64,000 bases of DNA from an uncultured Coriobacteriaceae bacterium (lineage in GTDB: Bacteria; Actinomycetota; Coriobacteriia; Coriobacteriales; Atopobiaceae). Position numbers and translations under genes: made by a program. Under the pieces are notes generated by a model that saw only the letters and a list, made by a program, of their open reading frames with translations, searched no databases and had not been told where the DNA came from. The DNA is taken from contig CADAUA010000006.1 in assembly GCA_902791035.1 (NCBI GenBank), positions 1 to 64,000 of the forward strand, in the 5' to 3' direction. Below, piece after piece: positions 34,748 to 45,308 of the stretch (positions within the stretch are counted from its first letter, which is position 1; each line of letters opens with the position of its first letter).

Positions 34748-34922
34748 CACCTGCAAGTGACGTGTCGCGCCCCGGTCGGCGGGCCTCGGCACACCTGCAA
34801 GTGACATGTCAGTTGCAGGTGCGCCGGGCAAGAGCCGCTCATAACAAAATAGCAGGTAGATGACTTGTCGGCCTAGTTGTTTGCAACAGGTCGGCACCTG
34901 TAAGTGACATGTCACCTGCAGG
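34748..34922. repeat. CACCTG...CAGGTG palindrome cluster
   Basis: Elements CACCTGCAAGTGAC (34748, 34792) and CACCTGTAAGTGAC (34895), the last two paired with TTGCAGGTG or CCTGCAGGTG to make hairpins. Another copy is at 39511-39541. They occupy the gap 34640-35134. The rest of that gap shows nothing recognisable apart from the start region of the next gene. Confidence 0.75.
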
Positions 34923-35134
34923 TGCCGCCACTGGCCTGCCAGATGCCGATAAGGGCCGGCCCACCAACCGCCGATCTGCTGCCAGCCGACCCGCCGACCG
35001 CTGGCAACCGCGAGCCCGCCCGTTCGTAAGCGCTCGGTAAGGCCCCGCGCGAGACCTCACCGAACCCTACGCGCATCCGCAGGCCAATGCTATGCTGCCC
35101 GTGACTGCTCGCCGCTATCGAGAAGGGAGACCGC

Positions 35135-35785
35135 ATGGCGACCGAACGCCTTCGCGACGCCAGCACCCGTGGCGCCAGCATCCGTGGCGCCAGCACCCGT
35201 GGTGCCAGCATCCGCGGCACCCACATCCCTGGCGCCAGCACCCGTGGCGCCGGCACCCGCGACCGCTTCTCACTCCGGGCCATGGTCGCCCTTCTCGCCT
35301 GCGCGGCACTGGGGATCGTCCTTACCCTCGCAGGCGCGCTCGACGTGTCGCAGCTGGCCGTCCTTGTCCTCGCGCTTGCCGCCGCCTACGCCGTCGCCAC
35401 GGTGGCCCATGCAATCCGCCACCGAACCAACCTTCGCACGCGCTTCGACGCCCTGGCAGCGGACTCGCCCCTGGGGACCCTCACGCCCGACGAGCTCCTG
35501 ACCCTCCCGCGCGACGCAGCCGACTTCCCGGGCGCATACGTCATCCACAACGCCACGCGCCGCCGCACCTACGCGGGCACCAGCACGGCCGTCCGCCGGG
35601 CCCTTCGTCGCCACCTCGCCGGCAAGAGTCACGAGACCCTCCATGCCGACTACCGCGCCGGCGACGACCTGACCATCAAGTCCGTCCCGCTCGTCGCGAC
35701 CGGCTACCCCGATCTGGCCGCCCTCGCCGCCGACGTCACCTACGCCTACGACGCCCGGGAGATTCGCGACCCGCTCGCCCGGTGA
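35135..35785 (+). CDS. Membrane protein with C-terminal GIY-YIG nuclease-like domain
   Basis: This 216-residue protein has three parts. Residues about 8-45 are repeats of five residues (GASTR / GASIR) encoded by 15-bp DNA repeats at 35160-35260. Residues about 50-92 form two membrane helices. The C-terminal part resembles a GIY-YIG nuclease domain: GAYVIHNATRRRTYAG (with Ala for Ile in both halves of the name motif), then ALRRHL and a basic tail. The ATG at 35135 follows GAAGGGAG. A membrane-tethered GIY-YIG domain is unusual, and loss of the strict motif leaves activity in doubt. Neighbours give no hint of function. Confidence 0.7.
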   Translation: MATERLRDASTRGASIRGASTRGASIRGTHIPGASTRGAGTRDRFSLRAMVALLACAALGIVLTLAGALDVSQLAVLVLALAAAYAVATVAHAIRHRTNLRTRFDALAADSPLGTLTPDELLTLPRDAADFPGAYVIHNATRRRTYAGTSTAVRRALRRHLAGKSHETLHADYRAGDDLTIKSVPLVATGYPDLAALAADVTYAYDAREIRDPLAR

Positions 35786-35880
35786 ACGCGTCCGACCACC
35801 ACAGGGCTTCGTGAGCGCTCGCACAGCGCTTCCGGCTCGCGGCATCCCTCGCCTGAGTCACCCACGGCTGCAGACGTAGG

Positions 35881-35950
35881 CAACTCACCCACCGCAGGCT
35901 CCAGAGCCTCCGAGACAGGAGTTGCCTACGTGTATGACCGTGGGTAACTT
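35881..35950. repeat. 64-bp-spaced palindromic repeat, short copy (locus 1)
   Basis: Two AACT repeat ends lie exactly 64 bases apart (35881 and 35945), and the second is preceded by GTTGCCTACGT. Same family as 38400-38760 and 41394-41613. It lies in the 292-base gap after the GIY-YIG gene. Confidence 0.6.
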
Positions 35951-35998
35951 TGCTCCGAGGTGCCAACAAGGGCGACCCGACCAGACGTACGCAAATCA

Positions 35999-36037
35999 GC
36001 ACGTTTGCAGGGGGTCAAACGTGCAGTTCCGCCCCGA
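35999..36037. repeat. GCACGTTTG-family hairpin, second copy
   Basis: GCACGTTTG, then GGGGGT, then CAAACGTGC followed by a CCGCCCC tail. It is the related inverted element to 8501-8549 and lies 41 bases past the stop of the DUF4012 gene. Confidence 0.6.
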
Positions 36038-36077
36038 CCGCTCGGCTACCCGACCGCTCGGCACCCCGGGCGTCGCG

Positions 36078-38159
36078 CTACGCCACGCCCCCCGGCGCGC
36101 TGTTGACCATGAGGGCCTCCTGCGCGAGCGGCGTCGTCCGCAGGGCGAGCGGAGCCGCGCCAGCCGCGCACGTGACCTTATATGTGACCGTGGTCGTGGC
36201 CGCCGGCCCCGTGTGCAGGTGGATCCGCACCACGTCGAGGCCATACATCGTGTTTGTAACCGCGCCCTCGAGCACCGACTCGTCGTCCACGGCCACGTCC
36301 GTCACCGTGCCGCCCGCCGGCCCGTACAGGAAGAAGTACGTGACCATGTCGCCAGCAGAGGTCTTGGAGCTCTTCGAACCGCTGATGTACTGGGGCGCCT
36401 TGGCCGCCTCCTCGGTCGTCATGCCGTTCGTGATCGTCGTGGTCACGTCGTAGGTCGTGGTCCCATCGCCATTGGCCACGCCCGCGCCCACGTTCGTGGA
36501 CACCCCCGTGTACCAGCAGATCTTCGAGATCGTGTCGTCGTTGAGGTAGACGCCCAGCACGGGCTTGGCGGGGTCGGAACCCACCGCGCCGTCCATGCCC
36601 AGCGTGGCCATGAGATCCTCCTCGCCGGTGTCGCGCATCCAGGCGATCACGCGGCCCTCGCTCACCGACTTCGAGAAGGTGTCCAGCAGCGCCTTCACGT
36701 CCGCCGAACCCAGGTTGTCCATCACGCCCTGGAAGGCGGCCGCCGCCACCGCCGCGAAATACTCGTCCTGGGCGTCACCGTCGTCTCCGAACTTCCAGTA
36801 CACGTCGGAGAGAAGGACCTGCGCGCAGTTGTCGCCGGTGATCTGCGCCCCGTCAGGACCTGTGATGGGCCCGGTCAGCGCCAGCAGCCGCCCCAGGAAG
36901 ACGGGGTCGATGGCAATCACGCCGTCCACGTCGCCGCCGCCCACCTGGTCCCAGTACTCGGCACTCATCTGGCCCACGCGCACGAAGTTGGCCGTGCAGT
37001 TGACCTGCGCCGGGTCCAGCTCCAGGTGCGTGGCGATGGCGGAGAGCTCCTCGTCGAGCGCCTGGACCTCGAGGCCCGGCCGGTGCAGGATCGTGATGGC
37101 GTCGTCCATGGAGATCTCGCCGTCGGTCACGGTGAGCTCCACCCAGGCACCCGGCAGGCCGCCCGTGGCGCGGAGCTCGGAGTTGTTCTGCGCGATCACC
37201 AGATAATGGCGCGTGGTCCCGTCCGCACCCAGCATCTGCGGCAAAAGCTTGATGGCCGGGCCCACCTCGCCCAGGAGCTGGCCCGCAGACGATATGGGCC
37301 CGCGGACCTTGTCCATAACGCTCTTGAGCTGCGGCGTCACCGGCTCGGGCAGCCCCTCGACCGTCTGCGCCGCGCGCTCCACCACAGGGGTCGCCGCCTC
37401 CACCGAGCCCGAGAGCGCCTGGATGGCCTCAACGTTCACGCGGCCGTCCTGCACGAGCTCGCCCAGCTTGACCCCGGCGGCGTCCTTGGCCACGGGCTCG
37501 AGGGCGTCGTGCACCAGGTCTGAGGCCACCTCGGCGAGGGTCTGGGCGCTCCGCACGTCCGATCCCACCACCGGCAGCGACGCCGCCACGTTCCAGAGGC
37601 CGTTGTGGGTGGTCGAGTAGACCTGGTCCACGTCGCTCGCCATGGTCGACACGGCCGTGCCCAGCCCCTCGGAGTCGCCGTCCTCCAGGGCCGCGCTCGC
37701 GGTGTCCGCCTGCGCCATGGCGTCCTTTGCCAGGGCCTTGGCCTCGCGCGCCTGGCCCACAAGCGTGTAGCCGAAGATGCCGCCCGCCACCAGCACCGCC
37801 GCGAGGATAACAAGGACGACCACGAGGCCCGTCCGCCGCCGGCGCCGTGCGCTGCCATGGTGATGGTGACGGTGCTGCGAGCGTGACTTGCCGCCCCGCT
37901 GCGAGTCCAGCCCGAAGGTCTGGGTGGCGGTGCTGGTCCGCGTACCCCGCTCGGGCCGCCATCCGTCCGGTTCGAGGACGGGGACGTCGAGGTCGACGGC
38001 GGGGTCGGTCATTGAATCACCGGCCGGCTCAGCCACCGGCCCTGTCACCGGCTCGTCTGCCGGGGCCGAGGTCTGTGCGGCTCGCGCCGCTCCCCAATCG
38101 ACGTCCTTGTTGCTTGGCGCCATGGGCGCGTTGTCCGATGTCTTGAAGTGCCGTGCCAT
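36078..38159 (-). CDS. DUF4012 domain-containing envelope protein
   Basis: This 693-residue protein has a long polar, disordered N-terminus (residues 1-105, with a HHHH and RRRRR stretch just before the membrane), one membrane helix (about 112-135), a helical region, then the DUF4012 domain (about 320-690, starting near YLVIAQNNSELRATGGLPGAW). The bulk should lie outside the membrane. DUF4012 proteins in actinobacteria are commonly encoded near exopolysaccharide genes but their activity is unknown. The start at 38159 is preferred because GGGGA lies six bases upstream. Two earlier in-frame ATGs exist. It stands apart from the capsule operon on the same strand. Confidence 0.85.
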   Translation of the reverse strand: MARHFKTSDNAPMAPSNKDVDWGAARAAQTSAPADEPVTGPVAEPAGDSMTDPAVDLDVPVLEPDGWRPERGTRTSTATQTFGLDSQRGGKSRSQHRHHHHGSARRRRRTGLVVVLVILAAVLVAGGIFGYTLVGQAREAKALAKDAMAQADTASAALEDGDSEGLGTAVSTMASDVDQVYSTTHNGLWNVAASLPVVGSDVRSAQTLAEVASDLVHDALEPVAKDAAGVKLGELVQDGRVNVEAIQALSGSVEAATPVVERAAQTVEGLPEPVTPQLKSVMDKVRGPISSAGQLLGEVGPAIKLLPQMLGADGTTRHYLVIAQNNSELRATGGLPGAWVELTVTDGEISMDDAITILHRPGLEVQALDEELSAIATHLELDPAQVNCTANFVRVGQMSAEYWDQVGGGDVDGVIAIDPVFLGRLLALTGPITGPDGAQITGDNCAQVLLSDVYWKFGDDGDAQDEYFAAVAAAAFQGVMDNLGSADVKALLDTFSKSVSEGRVIAWMRDTGEEDLMATLGMDGAVGSDPAKPVLGVYLNDDTISKICWYTGVSTNVGAGVANGDGTTTYDVTTTITNGMTTEEAAKAPQYISGSKSSKTSAGDMVTYFFLYGPAGGTVTDVAVDDESVLEGAVTNTMYGLDVVRIHLHTGPAATTTVTYKVTCAAGAAPLALRTTPLAQEALMVNSAPGGVA

Positions 38160-38399
38160 ATGCATTCCCCATAACGTCCGCGCGGGACGACAGTCGACAA
38201 GTCCAAACCCAAGGTCCGAGCCGATGGCCCTAACCAGCATGCCTAAGCCCTCAGCCACCGAACCGTAAGCAGGTTACCGCGCTCAGCCGCCGGTCGCGAC
38301 CCCGCCAGGCCAATCCGCCGCAGAATCCCGCCCGCCGACACATGGGGCGAGACCCCAGATAGGACCGCGCTGCCAATGCCATCCGTCTGGGCCCCTGAT

Positions 38400-38760
38400 T
38401 GCCTCCATCTCCGGGCGTGGCCAACTGGCCCCATGGCAGGCAAACCGCCGCCAGCCGGCCAGTTCCCCGCGCCGCCAAACGTGGGCAACTGGCCCCGCGG
38501 TCTTGCCAGAGGCCCCGCCCTGCCAGTTGTCTACATTCACAGATGAAGGCAACAAGCCCCACGGCCGCCGAAGCGCCACCAGCCTGCCAGTTGCCTACGT
38601 CAGCAGCCGGAGGCAACTCCGCCCTCAGGCTCGAAGTCCGTGCCAGGCCACCAGTTGCCTACGTTTCCAACCGAGGGCAATCCCGCCCCATCGCCCCTGC
38701 TTCGCGCCGGGCCGCCAGCCACCTACGTGCGCAACCGCGGGTGTCCTCACGCTAATGGAC
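38400..38760. repeat. 64-bp repeat array, CRISPR-like layout (locus 2)
   Basis: CAACT-type ends recur at 38422, 38486, 38550, 38614 and 38678, exactly 64 bases apart. Each unit is a worn 30-bp inverted repeat (CAGTTGCCTACGT ... GGCAAC) and a 34-base stretch that differs between units. It fills much of the gap 38160-39071. No cas gene is near. Confidence 0.8.
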
Positions 38761-38851
38761 AGCCTCCGTAATCCGCATCCACCGCCATCGATCCTCGAAA
38801 GCGCATCCTCGCGGCATCCTGCCGCATACGATACTCGGGGTGGTCAAGAAT

Positions 38852-38935
38852 AATCATACACTTGGGGTCAAATCGGCCCCCTCAGACGACAAAACCGCAG
38901 GATTGCCTGACGACCTTTCTCTCGAGTGTATGATT
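38852..38935. repeat. 84-bp element with 11-bp terminal inverted repeats
   Basis: AATCATACACT at 38852-38862 and AGTGTATGATT at 38925-38935 are exact inverted repeats enclosing 62 bases. It could be a small non-autonomous mobile element or the remnant of one. The following stretch to 39071 shows nothing else I can name. Confidence 0.45.
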
Positions 38936-39071
38936 GATTTCGACAACCCCGAGTATCCAGCCAGCGTATATGCATAAGTTCGGCACTCACTTGCATACTA
39001 CGGCCTCTAACACTTACCTGCGCCGCCCAAAGAGCCGTCCAACCCACCCCACAGCCCACCCCGGAGGTCCC

Positions 39072-39467
39072 ATGCAGCTCCTCAAGAGCACAAGCGAGCA
39101 GAACGACGACATCCACCAGCGCCTCCGCGCCTACAACCGCCGCTACATGCGCGACTTCCGCGACTTCAGCTTTCATGTGGAGGACGACGGCCGCATGGTC
39201 GCGGGCATCGTTGCCGGCTCGACCTTCCGCACCGTGGAGGTGGAGTTCCTCTTTGTGGACGAGGACTTCCGCGGCCGGGGGCTTGGCTCGGCCCTCCTCC
39301 GCAAGGTCGAGGAGGATGCCCGGGCCGCCGGCATGGAGCACGTGCTGCTCAACACCTACAGCTTCCAGGCTCCTGGCTTCTACCGCAAGATGGGCTACAC
39401 CCAGCTTTTCGCGATTGACCCCTGCCTGGGCGAGTACGCGCAGCACTTCTTCTGGAAGGACCTCTAG
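39072..39467 (+). CDS. GNAT family N-acetyltransferase
   Basis: This 131-residue acetyltransferase is of the GNAT fold. It has the acetyl-CoA binding loop FVDEDFRGRGLGSALLRKVEEDA at about residues 65-88, which contains the R/Q-x-x-G-x-G/A signature as RGRGLG, then the C-terminal FYRKMGYTQLF segment typical of the family. It would transfer an acetyl group from acetyl-CoA to an amine, with the substrate unknown. The ATG at 39072 follows GGAGG. It is a single gene, reading opposite to the flanking DUF4012 and rmlB genes, with repeat elements on both sides. Confidence 0.87.
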   Translation: MQLLKSTSEQNDDIHQRLRAYNRRYMRDFRDFSFHVEDDGRMVAGIVAGSTFRTVEVEFLFVDEDFRGRGLGSALLRKVEEDARAAGMEHVLLNTYSFQAPGFYRKMGYTQLFAIDPCLGEYAQHFFWKDL

Positions 39468-39510
39468 CCGCGAAGGCTCCCGGCCGGCCTTTTCGGCGGC
39501 AGAAGCGAAC

Positions 39511-39541
39511 CCACCTGTAAGTGACATGTCAGTTGCAGGTG
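39511..39541. repeat. CACCTG...CAGGTG palindrome, single copy
   Basis: CACCTGTAAGTGACATGTC followed by AGTTGCAGGTG between the GNAT and rmlB genes. It is the same family as 34748-34922. Confidence 0.75.
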
Positions 39542-39606
39542 TCAGGCACCGGGAGCCATCCGCCCGCCAGCCACCCGGCGACAAGCCCCTACAGCCCCTA
39601 CGGCCC

Positions 39607-41236
<1,630 letters not shown>

Positions 41237-41393
41237 CCTCTGCCATGCCTACCCACGCTCCCTCGCCATGAGGTCGATGCCAGAGAGCGTCCCACGCGCA
41301 GGGCTTTGTCTATCTCCGAAGTACCCTTGCCCCGCTCAAGGCTGCACACAAAGGTGACACCCACATACGGCAGTCCTTATAGTCTGCAGCCTA

Positions 41394-41613
41394 GTTGCCC
41401 ACGTCCGCACACGTGGGCAACTCACCAGCGAGGTCCCCGAATCCGCGCGACCCTCGAGTTGCCTACGTCCACACACGTGGGCAACCGTGGGGATAAGCCC
41501 CAACAGGCCGCCCGAAGCCGAGTTGGCCACGTCCCCAGATGTGGGCAACTCGGCTCCCGGGACCCCAATAGCCGCCGAGGCAGGAGTCACCCTCATCCGC
41601 AGCCGAGGGCAAC
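41394..41613. repeat. 64-bp repeat array, CRISPR-like layout (locus 3)
   Basis: 28-bp palindromic repeats, GTTGCCCACGT, six bases, ACGTGGGCAAC, begin at 41394, 41458, 41522 and 41586, exactly 64 bases apart, with 36-base intervening sequences that differ. The last repeat is worn. No cas gene is near. It lies in the 500-base gap between the HipA-like fragment and the wall protein gene. Confidence 0.85.
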
Positions 41614-41642
41614 TCGGCCAGCAGGGGCCCAAGACGCAGGAA

Positions 41643-41673
41643 GGGGGCCGCCCCAACAGTCGGGACGGCCCCC
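41643..41673 (-). terminator. Hairpin downstream of the wall protein gene
   Basis: On the minus strand GGGGGCCGTCCC, a seven-base loop, then GGGGCGGCCCCC, followed by TTCCTG. It lies about 64 bases past the stop codon at 41737. Confidence 0.6.
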
Positions 41674-41736
41674 TCTCGTGTCAGTCAACACCTGTGAGCC
41701 AGCGCCTTTCGGTCGATGCCGACCGCCACGCACGAG

Positions 41737-44700
41737 CTACGCGCGGGGCAGGCTCTCGTCGGTGTGCCGCCTGCGCCTGGATGCCGCAACGGCGGCAACG
41801 CCTGCTGCGGCAACGCCAAGCGGCACAAGCGGGCTCGTCGGGTCGCCGGTCTGGGGCACCTTCGAGCCGCGGAAATGCGCCGCGGGCTTGGCGGTGGCAC
41901 CGTGGATCACGTCCGCGGGGATGGTCACGGTCTTCTCCGGATGCGCCACCTGGTAGGCGATAAGCGCGTCGGCGTAAGCGTCCTTAGCCTCGGCAAGCCT
42001 CTGCTCCGCCTTGCCAAGCCTGTCGTTCGCCTCGTCGAGGGCGTCCTTGGCGTCGGCCACAGCCGCGTCGAGGGCGGCCTGGGCGTCCGCGAGGCTGGCG
42101 TGCCTCTGAGCCTCGGACTTGATGGCCTCGAGACGGCCCTTGTAGTCCTCGAGCTCCCCGTCGGCGATGTAGGGATCCAGCGCGGAGGGGTCGGCGATCA
42201 CATCCTCGGGGTCGATCTGGGCAAGCTTGTCCGCGACCTTGCGCAGGCGGGCGGCCTCGGCCTTGGCGGCCTTGCAGGCTGCCTTGGCGTCGGCTGCCGC
42301 CTGCTTAGCGGCCTCGGCGTCGGCAGCTGTCTGGTCAGCGGCATCCTTGGCGTCGACGGCCTTCTTGATAAGGTCATCGGCAGCGGCGCGCTTGTCGGCG
42401 AGGTCGTCGGCTGCAGCCTTGGCGGCTTCGCAGGCGGCCTTGGACTCGGAGGCCTTCTTCGCGGCCTCATCCGCCTTGGCCTGGGCATCGTCGTAGGCCG
42501 CCTTCGCGTCGGTCGCGGCCTTCTGTGCGGCAGCCAGGTCGGAGGCAGCGGCCGCCTGGGTGGCCTTGGCGTCCTCGAGCGCCTTCTGCGCTGCGTCATA
42601 GGCCGCCTTGGCATCCTTGGCGTTCTTGGCCACGTCGGCATACTTGGCCAGCGCGTCGTCGTAGGCCTTCTGGGCGACAGGCACGGCCTCGTCGGCTGCG
42701 ACCTTGGCGGCGTCGGCAGCATCCTTGGCGGACTGGGCATCGGAGGCCGCATTGTCGGCCGCGTCCATGGCGGCCTTGGCGGCGTCGACTCCGGACTGGG
42801 CGTCCTTCACGGCGGCGTCTGCCGCGTCCTTGGCAGACTGGGCATCGTCCAGCTTGGACTGCGCCGCATCGAGGGTGGCCTTGGCGGGAGCGACGGCATC
42901 GAGCTTGGCCTGGGCATCGGCAAGCGCCTGCTTGGCGGCGTTCAGAGCATCGAGGGCGGCCTGCTTGGCGGCCTGCTTGGCGGCGTCGCCGTCGCGGGCG
43001 GTCATGATGGCCTGGCGCCACTCGGCGGTAGTCATCTCGTCGCCGTTGAGGGAGCGGTTGCCGCCCCATGAGGCGCAGCCGCGGTCGGTGTAGGCGGCGC
43101 CCTGGTTCTTCGTATTGGCGTTCATGAGGTTCAGGTAGTGGCCGGTCACGCCGTAGGCGGGGTGGGTCGTGATGCCCTGCGACTCGACGTTCTCGCCCAG
43201 TCCATAGTAGGTGGAGTTGGCGAACGCCCTGGCGGTGTCGTCGTCCTTGCCCTGCGCCTTGGCGAAGGCGTAGGCCTCGTCCCAGGTCTTCTTCTCGCTC
43301 ATCCAGCCGTAGGTGGCGCTGAATTCGCCACTCGCGTCATAGCCCCAGGCGAGGCAGCGCGAGGAGTTGGGGTCCACGTCCCAGCCGGAGTGCCCGCGCG
43401 TGTTCTCGGAGGTGTCGTTGACGTCGGCCTCGCGCAGCTCGTAGGCCACGGACGTGGGGCTCACGAGCAGCTCGTCGAGGCCGGCCTTCTTGCGCTCTGC
43501 GTTGACCTCCTCCATGATGGAGCAGCCGTCGAGCAGGCGGTCGTAGCTGAGGGACGATCGGTTCGTCTTCTTGCCGTCGATGGAGTAGCACTTCGCCTCG
43601 AAGGCGTCGTAGTCGATGTACTTGTTGATGAACTCCTCGGCCGTGATGGGCGCACCGGTGGGCAGGGCATCGTAGGCGGCCTGGGCCTTGTCGATCGCGT
43701 CCTGGAGGGCGGCGGTGTCCACGGCGTCCGCAGCAGCCTTGGCGCTTTCGTAGGCGGACTGGGCATCGGCCACAGCCTTGGCGGCGTCGGTCACCGCCTG
43801 GGCCTTCGTGGTGGCGTCGGCCTGCTTGTTGGCGAGGGTGGCCACGGCGTCGTCGTAGGCCTTCTTTGCGTCCTCGGCCTTGGCGGTGGCGTCTTCAAGC
43901 GCTGCCTTGGCGGCGTCGGCAGCGGTGGCTTTGTCCTTGGCATCCTGCTCGGCAGCGTCCAGCTGGTCCTTGAGATCCGCTATCTTCTGTTTGTCGGCAC
44001 CGGTCTGGGCATCCACAAGTGCCTGCTGGGCGTCGTCGTTGGCCTGCTTTGCGGCATCGGCCTTCGTCTGGGCGTCAGTCACTGCCTTGTCGGCGGCGTC
44101 CTTGGTGGCCTGGGCGTCGGCAGCCTTCTGGTCCGCGGCATCGGCGGAGGACTCTGCCTCGTCCGCGGAATGCTTGGCGGCGTCTGCGGCCCGCTGGTCG
44201 GCCTCGGCCGTGGCCTTGGCGGCCTCGGAGGCCTTCTGGGCGTCGTCCACCTGCGACTGCGTGGGAGCCTTTGCGTTGGCGTCGTCGGCCGCCTTCTGTG
44301 CGGCCTCGGCGGCGGATGCGGCATCCGCGGCAGCCGCGTCGGCTTCGTCGGAGGCTGCCTTGGCGTCCTTGGCAGCGTCGCACTTGCTCGTGGCGTCGGC
44401 CTCGGCGGCGGAAGCCCTCGACTCCGCCTCGTCCTGGGCGGCCTTGGTGTCAGACCTCACCTTGTCCTCGGAGGCCTGGGTGGCGGCTGTGTTGTCGTCG
44501 GCAGCCTTGGTCGCGGCATCGGATACGGCCTGGGCCGCGGTCTGGTCCTGCTTGGCGGAGTCCACCGCAGCCTGGGCCTTCTCGACGTCGGCCTTGGCAG
44601 CGTCCACCGCCTCCTGGGTGCCCGCCGCGGGTGTCTCGGACACGACCACGTGCTGCGTGCCTTCGGTGGCGTCATCCGCCGCGGTGGCATCCTCGGCCAG

Positions 44701-44832
44701 GGCGGGCGCCGCCGTAAGGAGGCTGACCGCCACGGCAACCGATGCCACGGGGGCTACGGCACGTGCCGCCACGCCGCGCTGAGCTGCACTGGCGGCAGCT
44801 TCTTCAATGTGCTTGGGAACGTACTTGCCCAT
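41737..44832 (-). CDS. CAP-domain wall-anchored surface protein with Ala-rich coiled coils
   Basis: This 1031-residue surface protein has a signal peptide (residues 1-46, hydrophobic VAPVASVAVAVSLLTAAPALA), a long Ala/Asp/Lys coiled coil (about 60-385), and a CAP/SCP-like domain (about 390-640, with IMEEVNAERKKAGL, TRGHSGWD and GHYLNLMN). A second coiled coil follows (about 650-980), then the sortase motif VPQTG, a membrane helix and a basic tail. The first motif residue is Val, not Leu. The ATG at 44832 follows AAAGGA. The design projects a CAP domain from the wall on helical stalks on both sides, which suits adhesion or enzyme display. The CAP role is unknown. A perfect palindrome (44943-44954) lies upstream. 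Confidence 0.88.
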   Translation of the reverse strand: MGKYVPKHIEEAAASAAQRGVAARAVAPVASVAVAVSLLTAAPALAEDATAADDATEGTQHVVVSETPAAGTQEAVDAAKADVEKAQAAVDSAKQDQTAAQAVSDAATKAADDNTAATQASEDKVRSDTKAAQDEAESRASAAEADATSKCDAAKDAKAASDEADAAAADAASAAEAAQKAADDANAKAPTQSQVDDAQKASEAAKATAEADQRAADAAKHSADEAESSADAADQKAADAQATKDAADKAVTDAQTKADAAKQANDDAQQALVDAQTGADKQKIADLKDQLDAAEQDAKDKATAADAAKAALEDATAKAEDAKKAYDDAVATLANKQADATTKAQAVTDAAKAVADAQSAYESAKAAADAVDTAALQDAIDKAQAAYDALPTGAPITAEEFINKYIDYDAFEAKCYSIDGKKTNRSSLSYDRLLDGCSIMEEVNAERKKAGLDELLVSPTSVAYELREADVNDTSENTRGHSGWDVDPNSSRCLAWGYDASGEFSATYGWMSEKKTWDEAYAFAKAQGKDDDTARAFANSTYYGLGENVESQGITTHPAYGVTGHYLNLMNANTKNQGAAYTDRGCASWGGNRSLNGDEMTTAEWRQAIMTARDGDAAKQAAKQAALDALNAAKQALADAQAKLDAVAPAKATLDAAQSKLDDAQSAKDAADAAVKDAQSGVDAAKAAMDAADNAASDAQSAKDAADAAKVAADEAVPVAQKAYDDALAKYADVAKNAKDAKAAYDAAQKALEDAKATQAAAASDLAAAQKAATDAKAAYDDAQAKADEAAKKASESKAACEAAKAAADDLADKRAAADDLIKKAVDAKDAADQTAADAEAAKQAAADAKAACKAAKAEAARLRKVADKLAQIDPEDVIADPSALDPYIADGELEDYKGRLEAIKSEAQRHASLADAQAALDAAVADAKDALDEANDRLGKAEQRLAEAKDAYADALIAYQVAHPEKTVTIPADVIHGATAKPAAHFRGSKVPQTGDPTSPLVPLGVAAAGVAAVAASRRRRHTDESLPRA

Positions 44833-44942
44833 AACAAGGTCCTTTCTCTTTGAGCCAGCAGGCATCCGTTTCGAACCGCGCGAAGCTGGGCCCCGAAGCA
44901 GACCCGCACCCGTCGTCGTCTCCCAACACCTCTATATGGGCA

Positions 44943-44954
44943 AATCTTAAGATT
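44943..44954. promoter_or_regulatory. Perfect palindrome upstream of the wall protein gene
   Basis: AATCTTAAGATT is a perfect 12-bp palindrome about 110 bases before the start codon at 44832, in an AT-rich patch that could hold the promoter. I could not fix -35 and -10 boxes with confidence. Confidence 0.3.
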
Positions 44955-45030
44955 GTGTGCAGCTAGCTGACATTACCCTGTGACAAGCAGCCCCAATATG
45001 AGGACGAGGGGCTGGTGCGCTGGCAGATGA

Positions 45031-45258
45031 TGGCCCGAGCAGCAAGAGAAAATCCCACTCCACCACGGAGACGTCCGCCAGCGGAGTCCGTTGGAGGACG
45101 CGGACATCGCCAAGGCACGCCTCCTCTTCATCGGCACCTTCGTCACCACGTACGAGAGCTTCGAGGACGAGGCGGGCGCACTCGTCAGGCAGCTCTTCGA
45201 GGACGAGACCTTCCGGGGCGTGGAGACGTTTGGCATCACATACGGGGACGCCAGATAG
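45031..45258 (+). pseudogene. Unrecognised gene fragment
   Basis: An open stretch ending at a stop at 45258 reads as plausible protein (KARLLFIGTFVTTYESFEDE, then LVRQLFEDETFRGVETFGITYGDAR), with normal codon use but no usable start codon, since a stop lies just before it. It is probably the 3' end of a lost gene. I do not recognise the family. It lies in the gap between the wall protein gene and the Abi-type gene. Confidence 0.3.
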
Positions 45259-45308
45259 CTGAGCCTACTGTACAATAGCCCCCCAAGAGCCTGTCAACGG
45301 GAGAACCG

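Noticed and set aside
41394-41613. CRISPR array
   Set aside because: Spacing fits, but repeats are degenerate, units are few, and no cas gene or leader is present. Recorded as a repeat instead.
43138-44853. 571-codon plus-strand Gly/Leu/Val-rich frame opposite the wall protein
   Set aside because: Mirror of the Ala/Asp/Lys coiled-coil codons. The minus strand has a signal peptide and sorting signal.
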